A stretch of DNA of 64,000 bases from Theobroma cacao (Eukaryota > Streptophyta > Magnoliopsida > Malvales > Malvaceae), in assembly GCF_000208745.1 (NCBI RefSeq), contig NC_030859.1:13539356-13603355 (forward strand), read 5' to 3'. A model generated the notes under the pieces. It was given only the letters and a program-made list of their open reading frames with translations. It ran no database searches and was not told where the DNA came from. The first letter of the stretch is position 1. Each line of letters opens with the position of its first letter. Below, in pieces: positions 23,885-37,038 of this stretch. The translations under genes and the position numbers were made by a program.

Positions 23885-24320
23885 GCTTGGATAGGGTTCG
23901 AGTAGCAGGCTTAAGGTATCCACTATTTGAACTTAATTATAAATAATGATTTTTAATATTAAATTTAATTATATATATGTTATTATTATATTTGTTTATA
24001 AATTTCTTATAATTAGTGTAATATTTACTAAAATTTGTTTATTGTTATAAATATGGCTTTAAAATTTAATAAAATTTTTATGAATTAATTTTAATTTATT
24101 AATTTAATTTTTATTAATAATATATCTAAAAATTAATTTTAATTAAGTATTTAATGAGTACGATTATTTAACAATTAATGTTTAAAATATTCGATTATAA
24201 GTTTAAATAACAATTTCAAAATTTAATCGCATATTTATTAAAGTTAAATACCTATCAAATAATCGACTTTAGATTATGATATTTAGAAAAAAAAGAATGC
24301 CCTGCCATTACCATCCCTAG
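23885..24320. mobile_element. hAT-like MITE remnant
   Basis: The right end, CTGCCATTACCATCCCTA, is the reverse of TAGGGATGG, a common hAT-type terminus. The left side has GGGTTCGAGTAGCAGG-like text but no clean matching end. The interior is very AT-rich. It lies directly upstream of the promoter of the main gene. Confidence 0.35.
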
Positions 24321-24429
24321 CTAAGAGTAATCGAATAGATAAGGGAAGCGACGGAAGAGTATTTTTTGTAAAGAACAATAGGGGATGAAGCAGCAAAAGT
24401 AAAAGTACAATTGAAAATATAATTAGTCA

Positions 24430-24853
24430 ACGCAAGTCAATCATCACATCCACAGTAAAATTCCGAAGAAGCAGCCCAAAAACAAGTGCAAACATAAGGG
24501 AGAGTATATTCCCCATCCCAATCAGGACACGACCTTCCCCAACTGATTAACGTTGAGACACCTGATAAACGGCCCTGATTTTAGAGTCACACGCCCTCTT
24601 TTATCTTCAGCCCCTAAATTTCTGCGGGTCCCCCCCCTCCCCCCCCTTCTCTGTCTCTCTCCTTCGCACACAAGAATCTCCGCGAGGAGAAGACAGCTTC
24701 AAGGCCTTCTGATTCTCTCTCCTCTGTCAGAACTTTGTACTTTCTCTCTCTTAAAAACCCTATTTATTTTTTTAGTTTTTAACTTGTTTTTTTCCTCTCT
24801 CCCTCTCTCTGTCTGCTCTGAATTTCGACCTCTCGTGCGATCGATCAATGCCG
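24430..24853 (+). promoter_or_regulatory. Promoter and probable non-coding first exon of the 25796-37038 gene
   Basis: Base composition changes here from AT-rich repeats to a mixed sequence, with a strong pyrimidine patch (about 24628-24670 and 24710-24815), as is common around plant transcription starts. A TATATT occurs near 24506. A good donor, CCG|GTACGT, stands at 24853/24854. A plausible acceptor, TTTTGTAG, near 25646 would join this leader to the exon with the start codon. The exact start site is not determinable by eye. The long frame at 24553-24930 is not supported as protein. Confidence 0.5.
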
Positions 24854-25795
24854 GTACGTTTCGCTCGCCCTTCGTGTCTCGTGAACTGAAAAACTGCGTT
24901 TCCAGGTGGAATTTCGTTCGTTTTAGGTGATTTTCGCTCGAATTAGGGTTTCAAAGTTGCTTTTTACTTATGCAATCTTTACTTCTGCGTGTTTTTTTCC
25001 TCAAAATTTCGGATTTCATTGAATTTTGAAATTGCTTGGTTTATCTCAAATTAATAGAATTTGTAAGCCTTGTTTCTTTTTTCTTTTTTTTTTTCCCTCG
25101 GGAACTTGTTTGAATTCCAGTGTTTTGTGTGCTCCAATGCTGTTTAGAGGTTAAATGATTCGGGGGCAGGGGTTTGGAGATAAAATGAAGTTGTTGGATG
25201 TTCTTTGTTGTGTAAATTGGGTTCCTTTTGCTTGCTCAGGAAGGGCGGAACAAATATCAACTTTCAGTTTCTTTTTCGTCTTGTTTTCATTCGGCGCGAG
25301 AAAACATGGAAAGTTAAAACAAATCACTGCATGGCTTTTTTTCTTTACTTGAGTTGATTGTTTCTTTTTGCGTTTTATGGAGATTAAAAAAGAAAGACGC
25401 TGAAATTCAGTTTCTAAATTTCGTTTCCTTAGCTACAAAAGGGAGAGTTAGTTTTGTTAGTTGTCACAGTTTGAGGTTCCATAGAGCTGTTTCTTAATTC
25501 ATAAATCATAATATTACTGGCAGAATTTAATCTATTGCCTTTTGTTTTGTTGAAATGTAGAATACATTGAAAATGTGGAGTTTAAAAGAAAGCCTCAATA
25601 GCTTATTATTATTCTATATGCTAATTCTAGCTCCTGGATTTTGTAGATATCCTGTTTTGATGCTTATTTAAAGATCTATGGATTCTCCTCTAATGGGAGT
25701 TGTTGCCTTGCTCATGGTTGCTTAGTTACTGAAACCAGTATTTAAAGAAGAAACTTCTTGTACATATGATGAGTTGGTTCACTTGGGTTTGAAGA

Positions 25796-28700
25796 ATGGT
25801 GGGAAATGTGAGAGTTGAGTCGAGCTCAGCTAGTCCGGATGAATTGTCTTTTCCAGGGAGCTATCCTAATGGGCAGAGGGGGAATTATCCTGGTGTCAGC
25901 TTTGATAGGTCTGGAAGCTTTCGGGAGGGTAATGAGAGCCGGATGTTTAGTCCTGGGACTAGTACATCTCGGGGTGGGTCAACATCAGCAGCTGATGTAC
26001 CTCCATTATCACTATGGCTGACTTTGGATCCTATTACCATGGGGGATCAAAAATATACACGATCAGGTGAATTAAGGAAAGTTTTAGGAATTTCTTTTGG
26101 TAGTGCTGCAGAGGATAATTCATTTGGAGCTGCTCATATGAAGCCTCCTCCAGTGGCTACCGAGGAACTAAAACGGTTCAAATCAAGCATTTCAGAAACC
26201 TTTATGAGGGCCAGGTAGTATTAAAGTTGCTATTGCAATCTCTGTTTGCCATGAAACTATATCCTATTTTTTGCTTCTATATTCTTTAATTACCGGCATA
26301 TGTTTAATTAGGTTTTAATTCTTTTGAGCTGTAAGGTACTTGAAGCTGGTAGATGTTATCCAAAATTAATCTCACTGCTAGCACATGCCCCCAAATACAC
26401 ACACCACACTTGTCTTACTTTCGTTGTTTCTATATAGGATTTACCTTGATGCAAATAACAATAACATTTTATGATTTAAAGATTTGTTATCATTTGAAAA
26501 GTTGTACTCAACTAAAGATGTGACATTTTTTGTATCAGGACTAGGGCAAAAAAGTTGGATGAATGCTTACAAAAGCTGAACAAGTATTTTGAAACTATAG
26601 GTTCAAAGAAGCAGCAACGTAATGAGATGTTAACAAATGAAAGATCAGGATCAAATTTGTTGAAGATGGGAATTCTGATGCAGCGAAACCCTTCAGATGT
26701 AGTGAGTCAAAGACTGGAGGACAGGACCAAGAACGTTGTTATGAATAAGAGAGTTCGCTCTTCTATGGCAGAATTGCGGGTTTGTATAATATTTTGAGAT
26801 TGTTATTTATGTCTATCCAATAAATTTTCTTAGCTGCTGCTGTGGAGAAAATGCTGTTCAATTCACTTGTTCTCTTTTACATTTTTTTTTTACTTTTTTT
26901 TCCCTGGAAAAAAATGGATTTCACGTAGACAAAAGAGATTATATAATCAACCAAAGATCCAATAAAAGGAGAACAAGACGGCCAAAGATTAATGATCCAA
27001 ACTGAGCAAACGAAATCTTACAAGCAGAAAATGACTTTCTGCAATGGACTTATGAAATCAAAGGTAACAGACTGAAGATACCCCCTGGCGCAATTCCACC
27101 ATGCTTGAAGAAAGCTTGTTCTGTTCATCCTAATTTCTGCTAGATGGTCAACTATGCAGTTAACTTCCCTGCCAGTACTAGAAGTCTCAATCATACCTAT
27201 CTGAACCAGTAGAGGATCTTTCTCGTTAAACAGGTCTTTTAATCTCTAAGGTCTTTCAGTACTTATTAAGCCAACTGATTGCTTCTTTAGAAATTGATTC
27301 AATGATAAGACACTTATTCCCACTCAACCAGCATTGATTAAGATGCTGAGAGCAAATTTGACTGAATGAGCTTCAGCTGAAGTCAAATTTCTAGCCTTGA
27401 TGGATCCAAATCAAACAGCTAAAAAGCTGCCTTTATCATCCTGCAACACTCCACCCTATGTAGCTTTTGCGATCTTGTCTCATATACATCAACTTTATAA
27501 AAACACTTAAGAAGATTTTTTTCTTCTTGCTGTGCAATTTGAAATTGTTTTCGTTTTCTACATTTTTAGATACAGAGAGTATTGCTTAATTTCACTCTTC
27601 ATTGGTATTGAATGTTAAGCAGAAAAAAATCATGTGCAACTTGGAGACCTTTCTCTGTAGGATGATGTTAGAATCTGATTATAGGATTCTTTGTAGTTTT
27701 ATTTTGTTTTTCACTCTGACTAGTAATGAAGCAAACCTAAGTTATGCCAACTCATAGCAGGAAAGAAACCTTAATAAAAGACAAGGTTAAGCCAGGAAGG
27801 AAGGAGTAACACAAGAATCATGTGATCTGAAATATCTAATGTCTCTCTCCTTCTCAGAATTCCCCTTTTGATTAAAAAATTAAGTACGAAGTTTTTAGAC
27901 TATGTTTAATGACTGAGGTAATATATTCCTTGAGTAAATTTTTGAATAATATGGAGGTTTCTTTCATGTTTTCTGTGAAATTTGCATGGTGTCTTTTGAT
28001 GAGACATTCTGTTACCATACTACTGCTTTCAGTGTATCATAAATACACATATATTGTTAACTGTGTTACATAAGTATCAAGATTTCTTACCCTTTTTGTT
28101 TTTAACTATTAAAGGCTGAAGGTCGAAGTAATATGCCTGCAAGGCAACCTCTAGTGATGGGAAAAGATAAGGATATGCCCAAGGATAATGGTGAAAGTTC
28201 TGATCTTGTTGAAGAAAAGATTCGTCGATTGCCAACTGGAGGGGAAGGGTGGGACAAGAAAATGAAAAGAAAACGTTCTATAGGCACTGTCTTTACCCGA
28301 CCCATGGATAGTGATGGAGAACTTAAACGGGCTATGCATCACAAGCTTAACAATGAACCTGGCCTACAATCATCTGATACTCAAGGTTTCAGGTAACTGC
28401 TCTTTTAACAGCGTATGAATATTTGTATTTGGTGACCAAAAAAGAAATAAATCCATTGTAGTGTTTCTCCTAAAAACTATTTTGCACAATATGCATGTAT
28501 AAGACTTGTTTATGTTTATGCATATGTCTTTGGATTATGTAAGCATGGATGAAAGCATTTATTTGTAAAGATTATAGGTGGTTAAAGTAGGGAGATGTCC
28601 CTCTTGCACTAAGGTCTTTGATTTGTGAAACCTGATCTGAAGATTACCTGTAGCTATATGGGATTTTGTTTTTTAGAACCTTTTCTTGTGATGGTTGGTG

Positions 28701-31700
28701 TTACAATATGAGTGCCCAAAGAAGACCATGTAATTCTCTAATGCTTGTGCTAATTTTTTTTATATATTGTTATGGTGATCTTTTGGAAGAGTATTGTCAT
28801 AAAATATATTGCCAATATGAAGACCAACTATGAAACTCTTTCCTTGTCGCACAAGTGGTAAGATAGATAAAAAAAAATGAAAAAATCACGATTGTGATAC
28901 AAGCAATTTACATTAGTGGAGTGGTAGCCAACCAAAGAAGGTGCAATCATAAGGCAGAACTACAGCAGTGCCACAAAGAAATTCAGTTTGTGCACCATGC
29001 AAGTTCTTCTATATTATTAGAGATGACCATCCTGCTCAGTCCTAAATCATTTTGCCCTTGTTTAAAAGTGTTGGTTTACTTGTGTATTTTGCCATTGTGT
29101 GGAACTTACTGTTGGAAGAAAGCTCTAGAATACACTATCTGTTTGTGATGGCTGGTCTGTAAAGTTGCTTCTTCTGGCCATGATTATTTTCTTCTCTACT
29201 GGTGATAATCATATTATTCAAGCCATATCCTAGTCTTGCTTATCAAATTTGTTTTAGACTGAAAATTAGTTGGTTAATGGAAAAATTAGTTGGTTAATGG
29301 AACATATTTCCTGCAGATCAGGATTATCTAATGGTACAAATGGCATTAACAAGTTCGATGGTACTTCACTGGCTGCTAATTCAAGTGTCCGTGGGATGTC
29401 CAGGAATGATGTTGAAAAGCTTTCTCTTTCAAGGGACTTTGTGGCTGGATCAACTAAGGAGAGAATTTTAGCAAAAGGAAACAATAAGTATGTATGCAGT
29501 ATGTAGAATCAGGTTATTGGTGGTTAATAGTGCAGTGTTCAATGTGACAAGTTGTTTTGATGGAAGTCTCTTCCATTTGTCTGTTGTGAGAACTTTTTAC
29601 TAATATATGTACATTTCTAATACGTAACTTTGTTATCCAGGTTGAATATTCGTGAGGATAACCATTTAGTCGGTAATATACCAGTGACAAAAGGAAAAGC
29701 TTCCAGGGGACCTAGGTCTGGCCCTGTATTGGCAGCAAACTCATCTCCGAATTTCCCTCGTTCATCTGGGGCACTTGATGGCTGGGAACAGTCTCCAAGT
29801 GCAAACAAAGTTCATTCAGTTGGTGGGGCTAACAATCGTAAACGTCCTTTGCCTAGTGGATCATCTTCTCCTCCCATGGCTCAATGGGGAGGCCAAAGAC
29901 CCCAGAAAATATCTCGCACAAGGAGAACAAATCTGGTGTCTCCTGTATCAAACCTTGATGAGCTCCAAGTATCATCAGAAGGATGTCTTCCTGATTTAGG
30001 TTCTAAAGTAACGTCTGTTGGGACTACCGAATTGATTCTTGCCAAGGGCATGGTGAATGGCGCCCAACAACTTAAAATAAAACATGAAAATGTTTCATCT
30101 TCTGCCAGATTATCTGAAAGTGAAGAATCTGCTGCTGGTGAAAATCGTGAAAGTAGATTGAAAGACAAAGCTATGGGTAGCAATGAAGTGGAGGAAAGAA
30201 CTATGAATGCTGTTCAGAATATTGGCTCTTCTGTGTTACTTACAAAGGAGAACAAAATGCCCGAGGAAGAAAGTGGAGATGGTGTACGGAGACAAGGAAG
30301 GAGTGGTAGAGGCTCATCAAATTCTAGGACTGGCTTTTCACCTATGATGGAGAAATTGGAAAATCCAACCTCAACCAAGCCACTTAAAATTACTAGGCAT
30401 GGTTCTGATAAGAGCGGAAGGTGTTGTATACCTTTCTTTTGCTGTGCAATGATAGTTCTGTTTTTTTTTTACCTGAATGTATTGTTAAGCTTTTATCTAT
30501 AATGCATTGAATTTTCATTTTTGCAGTAAGTCAGGGCGTCCCCCTTTGAAGAAACTGTCAGATCGCAAGCTTACTCGTCTTGGGCTTACACCAACTGGTT
30601 CACCAGATCTCTGTGGTATTTCTCAAATTAGTAATTATATTTTTGAAGTTAATTTTTGTTCTCCATGTTTTACTAACAATGCTTTAGGTTCTCCTTTTTT
30701 TGGATAGAGATGTGATAAAATGAAGCACCGAATGGTAAAGCTGATAATCATGGCAAGAAGGTTGTGTTTGTCATAGTGATGTAGAACAAATAACCCAAAC
30801 GATTAACACTCAAGAACAATCTGAACAATCTGAAAACATTTAGCTCTAATTGCCAGTAACACTTTATTAATTAAACATCAGCTGGTGACATCTTTATTTA
30901 CTGACATGATAGGTTTGGTCTCCAAGGTTCCAGCTCGTCATTGTATCCTATTGCTGCTAGTTGGTTCCTTGTATACAAATGGAAAAATCCTATTATTTTC
31001 TGAGAATTCACAATTGAAAAAGCTATCAAATGTGGTCTAGCTACTATGGCTAAAAAATCACTATGGTGATGAATCATTTGCTTTTACAATTATGAAAAGG
31101 TTCAACTTTATTTGGATGAAGATAATATCTCTTTGAATTTTTTAACAAATAAAACCACTTTTCATCAATGCACACTACATTAAAAATGTCAATAAAAAAA
31201 GTATTTGAAAGTGCAAATATAACTTCTATGAAAATGAAAATAGGAAACAGGAAACAAGAATGATGCCAAACAGCACCTTTGATTTTAAAATTGGATTTTT
31301 CAATTCAGATTTGAGATTATTTTCTTGTAAACTTTTCGAGATTATTTCTTCTACATCAGAGCTCTTGTGTGCGTACTTAATTTCTTGTTGCTGCTTGTTC
31401 TTAGAAAGGGAAAAAAAGGAGGAGAATGCTATGCTTTACTGAACATGATTAATTTGATCTTTTAGGGGAATCAGATGATGATCGAGAAGAACTTTTGGCA
31501 GCTGCAAATTTTTCCTGCAATGCTAGCTGTATGTGGTTGATCTCAATCCTTTTTTAACTCTTTTGAAAAAAAAAAAAAAAACAATAAAGAGTATTTTGGT
31601 CTAATGTTTGTCAGTGTCTGAGTGTGTCTTCCCCACCATTTACAAATGGTTTTGTTGGTAACGAGCTATGGCTCTTGCAGATCTTAAATGTTCTAGCTCA

Positions 31701-34700
31701 TTCTGGAAGCAAATGGAACCGATATTTGTGCCTATAAGCTTAGAGGATAGCTCTCACTTGAAGCAAGAGGTGATAACCTTAATCCACTACTGTAAAGATA
31801 ATTTTAGATATACTTTGCCTTTATTTATACAATTTGTTAAGATGGTTACTTACAGATTATCCTTAATTTATTATTGCTTTATTTCTTATTTGGGTCAGTT
31901 GAGGTCAACAGAGGATCATCACAACAGCTTAACCCAGGTGTGTGGCGATGGCATTATTTTTTAGGAATGCCTGATGTAATATTTTAATGTGATATTATCA
32001 TTTGGTTGTCACTTGTCTCTTCTGCTATTCTTGTCACCTATTTTTCCATCTTAAATTTTCGTATTAATTGATTGAATTTCCATTTTAGTTATTCTGGCTC
32101 TGACCGAAAAGGCATCTCTCCTAGCTTTTTTTTAGCAGTGTTTGGAAGTAAAAGAAAAGCTAGTTGTATTACAATATGTCTGATTTTCTTTAATGTGCTG
32201 ATAAATTCATGTCTATTAGCATTTTGTGAGGGCTAGGGTGGTTTTTTGTATGTTTATTATTATTCTTTCTGCACGTTGGGGGGTGGATGCTTAGTCCTAG
32301 TTATGGACCTAAAATCTTTAATTTCCTTCGAAGCAAAGAGTGCTTGTATTTTACTGATTCATCCTTGCCTTATTCTGGGAATAATAGCTTGGTTTATTCT
32401 TTTGGTCTTACCATTAATCCAGAAACCATAATTGAAATGAGAATAGAGACACAACAGTTATTAAGTTTTTTATATGTTTCATGGTTCTTCATGCTTAAAG
32501 TTGTACTTTTCTCTCAGGGTGATAGTTTGCATGAAGAAGATGTTCTGTCACAAACTTCTCTTTCTGGAGAAACAGCGAGATCCCTTCAAGATCAAAATTA
32601 TTCAAAGGAGTCAGCTAGAACTGTTGATTTTGTTGATCAAGTTGAGGAGATTGTTTCTTTTTCTGAAAGATCCAATGCAGGAGGGAAACAAATTAGTCCG
32701 TTGTACCAAAGAGTATTATCAGCTCTAATAGTGGAAGATAAAACTGCAGAATTTGAAGAAAATGGTAGATGGAGCAATGCATTTTTCCAGCATCATAGGG
32801 AGGATTTGCCTGGTGGCACTTGTCTCCCTACCAAGGTTGAGGCCGGAAAGGGTCTCTGGGTTGAGGCTGCACATGAGTCCATGTTGAGTCCTCAAGCTCA
32901 AAAACATAGTATTGGTGACAACTTTCCCTGTAATGGGTTTACTACATTTAGTAGTGCTGCAAGCTACCATCCTCAACTGCAAAATGATGATTTACTCCCA
33001 GATGGCTGTGGGTTTTCAAATTCAGATAGGGGAATGTTAAGTGAAGTTTCAAAAAATGGTAGTGGTGGACCACTCTCCATACATATAATTAGTTCTGGAA
33101 TTTCTTCTCCTTATTGTCAATATGGACAAATGTCTTTAGAGGACAAACTCATCCTGGAGCTGCTGAATATTGGCATATGTGTTGAATCAGTGGTAAGATT
33201 GTTTTTGAATAAGCAATGATGTGGATGGAAGCAATATTTTCCACATTGAGAAAATGTTTTTTATTCGAATTTCCTCGTGCCTTCTTTTAATTTATCATAT
33301 TTTACAGTAGATATTTTGTTTGCTTTTCACTTGATGAGAATTTTAACTATCTCTACTGTTTTGTTAAGGACATCCAATAATCTCTAGCTCTTCTGTCAAA
33401 ATGAACTTTTGTTTAACATATATTATGTATTTTTTTTATTGGTGCTTCGTAACAGCCTGATCTGGCAGATGGAGAGGATGAAATAATTGACCAAGATATT
33501 GTTGAACTACAAAAGAGGCTAAATCAACAGGTTATCTTCCCAGCCTTCCTTAAGCAGAATTTATAGAAAGGCAAATCTGAATACCTTTCTTCCATAGAAG
33601 AATGTTCTTGTCATCTGCTTTTGAACAATATTGAGTGATTGTTTCTTTTTAGGATAATTGTTTTTTTTCTAACTCTTTATCATACTTGCAAACTGATTTT
33701 TTTCTTCTATTCATGCTTTATTGATCTATAGGCTGATAAAAAGAAGAAATACTTCAATAAAATAATTAATGCAGTTGAGGAGGTCAAGAAGAATGAGGGA
33801 CGGTAAGGCCTTTTAGCTTTCTGAATGATTAAGAACATCAGCTATGGTTTTGGATTTTCCTGAAGATTAAAATATTATTATTAATCTGCAGGAACCTGGA
33901 GCAGCTTGCAATGGACAGACTTGTGGAGATTGCTTACAAAAAGCGGCTGGTAATCTACTCCTCCTCCCTCCCCTGTTTTGTTCAATTTAAGGCTGATATT
34001 TTTGGTGTATTTTATATTGAACATTTCATTACTGTGAAATCCTTAGGATGCTTGAGTGGGTGTTGAAAAGGTCAATGGTGGATTTTTTTAACTACTACTA
34101 ATTAGGAATCCATAGATTTTAGGATGAGAATATGTACCAAAAAAGAAAACGATTTTAGGATGACAAGCCAATGTAGGACAAATAATCTCCAATCAAATTA
34201 ATGAAGAAATTAATCTCAAATCTAAATGTGAAACTCAAGTTTCTAATCACAATATCAAAAATTGATGTAGAACAACCATTTTCGATGAGCAATAATTTGA
34301 AAATCACAATGAAAATTGTCCAAAATCTCAATAATCTAAATGTCTAATTCTCAAAATACCAATATCTCATCAACCAAAAGCTAACATATATATTTATGCC
34401 TAAAACTTGGACCCTAATAGAAACCCAACATACCAAGTATAACCTTCATGCCCTAATACTCGGGAAACAAGTAAAATAATTAATATAAAATAACCCAAAT
34501 AATTTACAGTATCCAAGATATATAGTATAAAAATTACACTTAATGCCATAAAATATGACAAAGAAACAAAGGGAAATTGTGGATAATTTAATACTTAAAT
34601 TAGCTTCTTTCCATTTTGCATCAGAAGGACCTTGTTCTGTAATCTATATGTAGGTACTCTCTGATTTTAACTGTTTCCATAATCATGTTTGCAACCATGC

Positions 34701-37038
34701 ACAATCGGATGTAAATTTAATCATGATGTTCAAAAGAAAAGAAAATTAAGTATTTATGTTGGGGCTAGCTGAAGAAAATTGAAAGAGTGTTTTTGTTTTA
34801 AAAGTCATGAACAAAGTGTACTTTAATAAGGAGGTCATGAACATAGTGGAAGTGATGTAGATGGAGGGCATGAGGCAGAAAGTATGGATTCAAGGTAAAA
34901 TTAGAGGGGAAGTAGGGGAAATAGAAGGAACTAGGGAGAAATAAGGAGCTCGGAAGCAAGAATTTACTTAGAATCGAGGACTAATCTCAATCTCAATAAT
35001 TCATAAGCCAAAGCCTCTACAAGCTGAAACAACATAGGTATTTATAAAATTTAAATTATAGTAAACGCATTAAAAAAAGCACAACTTAGTAATTTAAATA
35101 AATTGTAAACAATTTTAATTCTTCAATAAGCATTTCTTTATCCTGTATGAGGAACTTTTGTACCATTCTAATCTACATACATTGCACTTTGTATAGAATA
35201 TGATTAAATGTTTGAGTTTGAATATTTCTAGAAAGTGGGAGTTCTAACAGACTTGTCTTATTATTTGACCTTTCCATTGTATATACTCTAAATTTTAGTG
35301 TAGACCTGTTGTGAAATTAATGAGGCTCCTTTTAATTGATTCTGTTTTACTTTTTATTCCCTCAAAAGTTTCTAAAAGAGTGAAACCAAATCATAGAAAA
35401 CCAAATCCTAGTTGAGTAAATGAACAAATAGCTATATTATAACACATATTCAAACATAATTCTTCCATGATATATAAAATCATGCATTTTATTATTTGCA
35501 GAAGTTAACTTTTTTAATTATGATAAAATATTATTTTGCCTTTTTGTATCCTAGCTTGCTTTTTATTCTTTTACTTCTGGAAGCAAAAAAACATGTAGCA
35601 AACATAACAATCAAACAGAACATAAGGGTTTTTAATAAATGATGTTTTACCAAAATCACAAACACAGATGAATTTCATTTAGTTATATTTTTTGTATGTA
35701 GGGTTTAATTACATAAGTTAGATTTTGTTTTTATTTTTAGTTTTCCATCTTTATATTTTATTTTTATAGTTTTCCTTTCACCATACTTAATCCAACTTTT
35801 TGGCAATTACTGTCTAAATTATATAATAGATTTAGCTTTTCTGACTGTAAGATGGCTTTCTTTTTTGAAACATAACAGGCCACACGAGCGAGTTGTGCTT
35901 CGAAAAGTGGTATTGCTAAAGTTTCAAAACAAGTTGCCCTGGCTTTTATTAAGAGGACTCTTGCCAGATGCCAGAAATTTGAAGAAACTGGAAAAAGTTG
36001 CTTTACTGAGCCTGCATATCGAGATGTCATTTTTTCTGCACCTCCACGGGGAATTGATTCTGAATCTGTAAAAGGCTTTGGCTCAGTTGTTGCTGCAAGT
36101 ATGCAACCTGAAAATAATAACAGTCACATGGAGCCTGGGGGCCCAGGTTTGTCATTTTTTCTACCTTCTATTAACATTCATGGGTTATTGGTGATAATGT
36201 TTCCTTACTGTGTAATTTTTGCATTTCTAAATAATTTGGTGCTCTAAGTCTGCTAGTCAATAAAGATCAAGTGAAGTTAAATATAATTTCTGTTTTCAAC
36301 AGATTTTCTTCTCTGAACACTTTTAGTGATTTGAGTTTTTGTTTCTAAAAGTTTGCATCTTAACCGTATTTGATGAATTGGTGTTATACTTCTGCAGACC
36401 CTCTCGCTGGTAGGGTTGAGCGGCTCCACAATGATAAAATTGGCGGGGCTCCTTTTGATGGCTTCGGAACTCTTACAGATCCCTCTCACCAGGAGTTTGC
36501 CAAGACTAGACCAATATTGAACAGATGGAAGAAGAAGGATGTGCTGCTTAATGATGTTAGTGGTAGTGCTTCCTTGAGAGCTGCATCAGCTCTTGATAAC
36601 ACTGTGTTGGGTGGAGCAAAGGGGAAGAGAAGTGAACGAGAGAGAGATAAAGATATAAAAGTTTCTAGTGGCAAAGCTGGTCGTGCATCAATTGGTAATC
36701 TTAAGGGAGAGCGTAAAACAAAATCAAAGCCTAAACAGAAGACAGCTCAGTTGTCGACCTCTGGCAATGGATTTAGCAACAAGTTAACAGAGACAACTCG
36801 TCCGACTGGCAATAAGAAAAGAGTTGGGTTGATGTCCCATGATAACGTGCCTCAAGATTCATTTCAAGAAATGAAGGAACAGCTAGACTTGCAGCTCCCT
36901 GAATTTGGCTCGATAGAAGAACTAGGTGTGGCCAATCAAGATCTGGATACATGGTTGAACATTGAAGAGGATGGTTTACAGGACCATGACTTAATGGGTC
37001 TTCAAATACCTATGGATGACCTGTCAGATATATTATGA
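25796..37038 (+). CDS. Conserved plant protein of unknown function, probably nuclear (1318 residues, 15 coding exons)
   Basis: Coding exons: 25796-26214, 26539-26779, 28115-28392, 29317-29487, 29641-30420, 30527-30615, 31466-31528, 31681-31769, 31899-31937, 32518-33192, 33456-33530, 33732-33802, 33892-33949, 35879-36146, 36398-37038. Every intron is GT-AG and the phases fit without a stop, which is strong proof of the model. The start is the first ATG of the open first coding exon, giving MVGNVRVESSS. Near the N-terminus are a DRSGSFRE motif (about residues 36-43) and a Lys-rich helix-prone segment (140-170). Basic clusters at about 270 (KKMKRKR) and 1175 (KGKRSERERDKD) suggest a nucleus. A charged helical stretch (974-1016) may form a coiled coil, and the acidic C-terminus contains MDDLSDIL. 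From memory it resembles Arabidopsis At5g22450 and the At4g29790/At2g19390 group, whose function I do not know. Exons may shift slightly at alternative sites; no catalytic domain is visible. Confidence 0.9.
26883..27450 (-). mobile_element. LINE 3' end with RNase H-like remnant, in intron 3 of the main gene
   Basis: The + strand T-runs at about 26883-26902 are the poly(A) end of a - strand insertion. Reading leftwards from about 27440, the - strand gives frame-broken pieces: GVLQDDKGSFLAV, then TSAEAHSVKFALSILINAG, IFNEKDPLL-like text and GREVNCIVDHLAEIRMN. These have the layout of the plant LINE-associated RNase H domain (G-V-L-D...AE...A-K-AL...E-N...AD-LA). Stops and shifts show decay. The reverse transcriptase part is absent, as expected for 5'-truncated retroposition. 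The element sits antisense to the host gene and does not touch a splice site. Confidence 0.65.
33950..35878 (+). other. Long intron 14 of the main gene
   Basis: A 1929-bp intron between exons of 58 and 268 bp, AT-rich. The stretch at about 34100-34600 looks like repeat-derived sequence but could not be assigned. The phrase GATGTAGAACAA also occurs in intron 7 (about 30778-30789), hinting at a shared small element. No coding frame is convincing. Confidence 0.6.

Noticed and set aside
24553..24930. 125-residue frame at the start of the main gene
   Set aside because: It covers the promoter/leader region, crosses a good splice donor at 24854 and has no recognisable motifs. The spliced frame starting at 25796 is far better supported.
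28102..28342. Antisense frames over exon 4 (also over exons 6, 15 and 16)
   Set aside because: They are shadows of true coding exons; no independent motif or splice structure.
32287..32517. N-terminal extension of the exon 11 frame
   Set aside because: This is intron 10 read through. The acceptor CTCTCAG at 32511-32517 fits the phase of the upstream exon.
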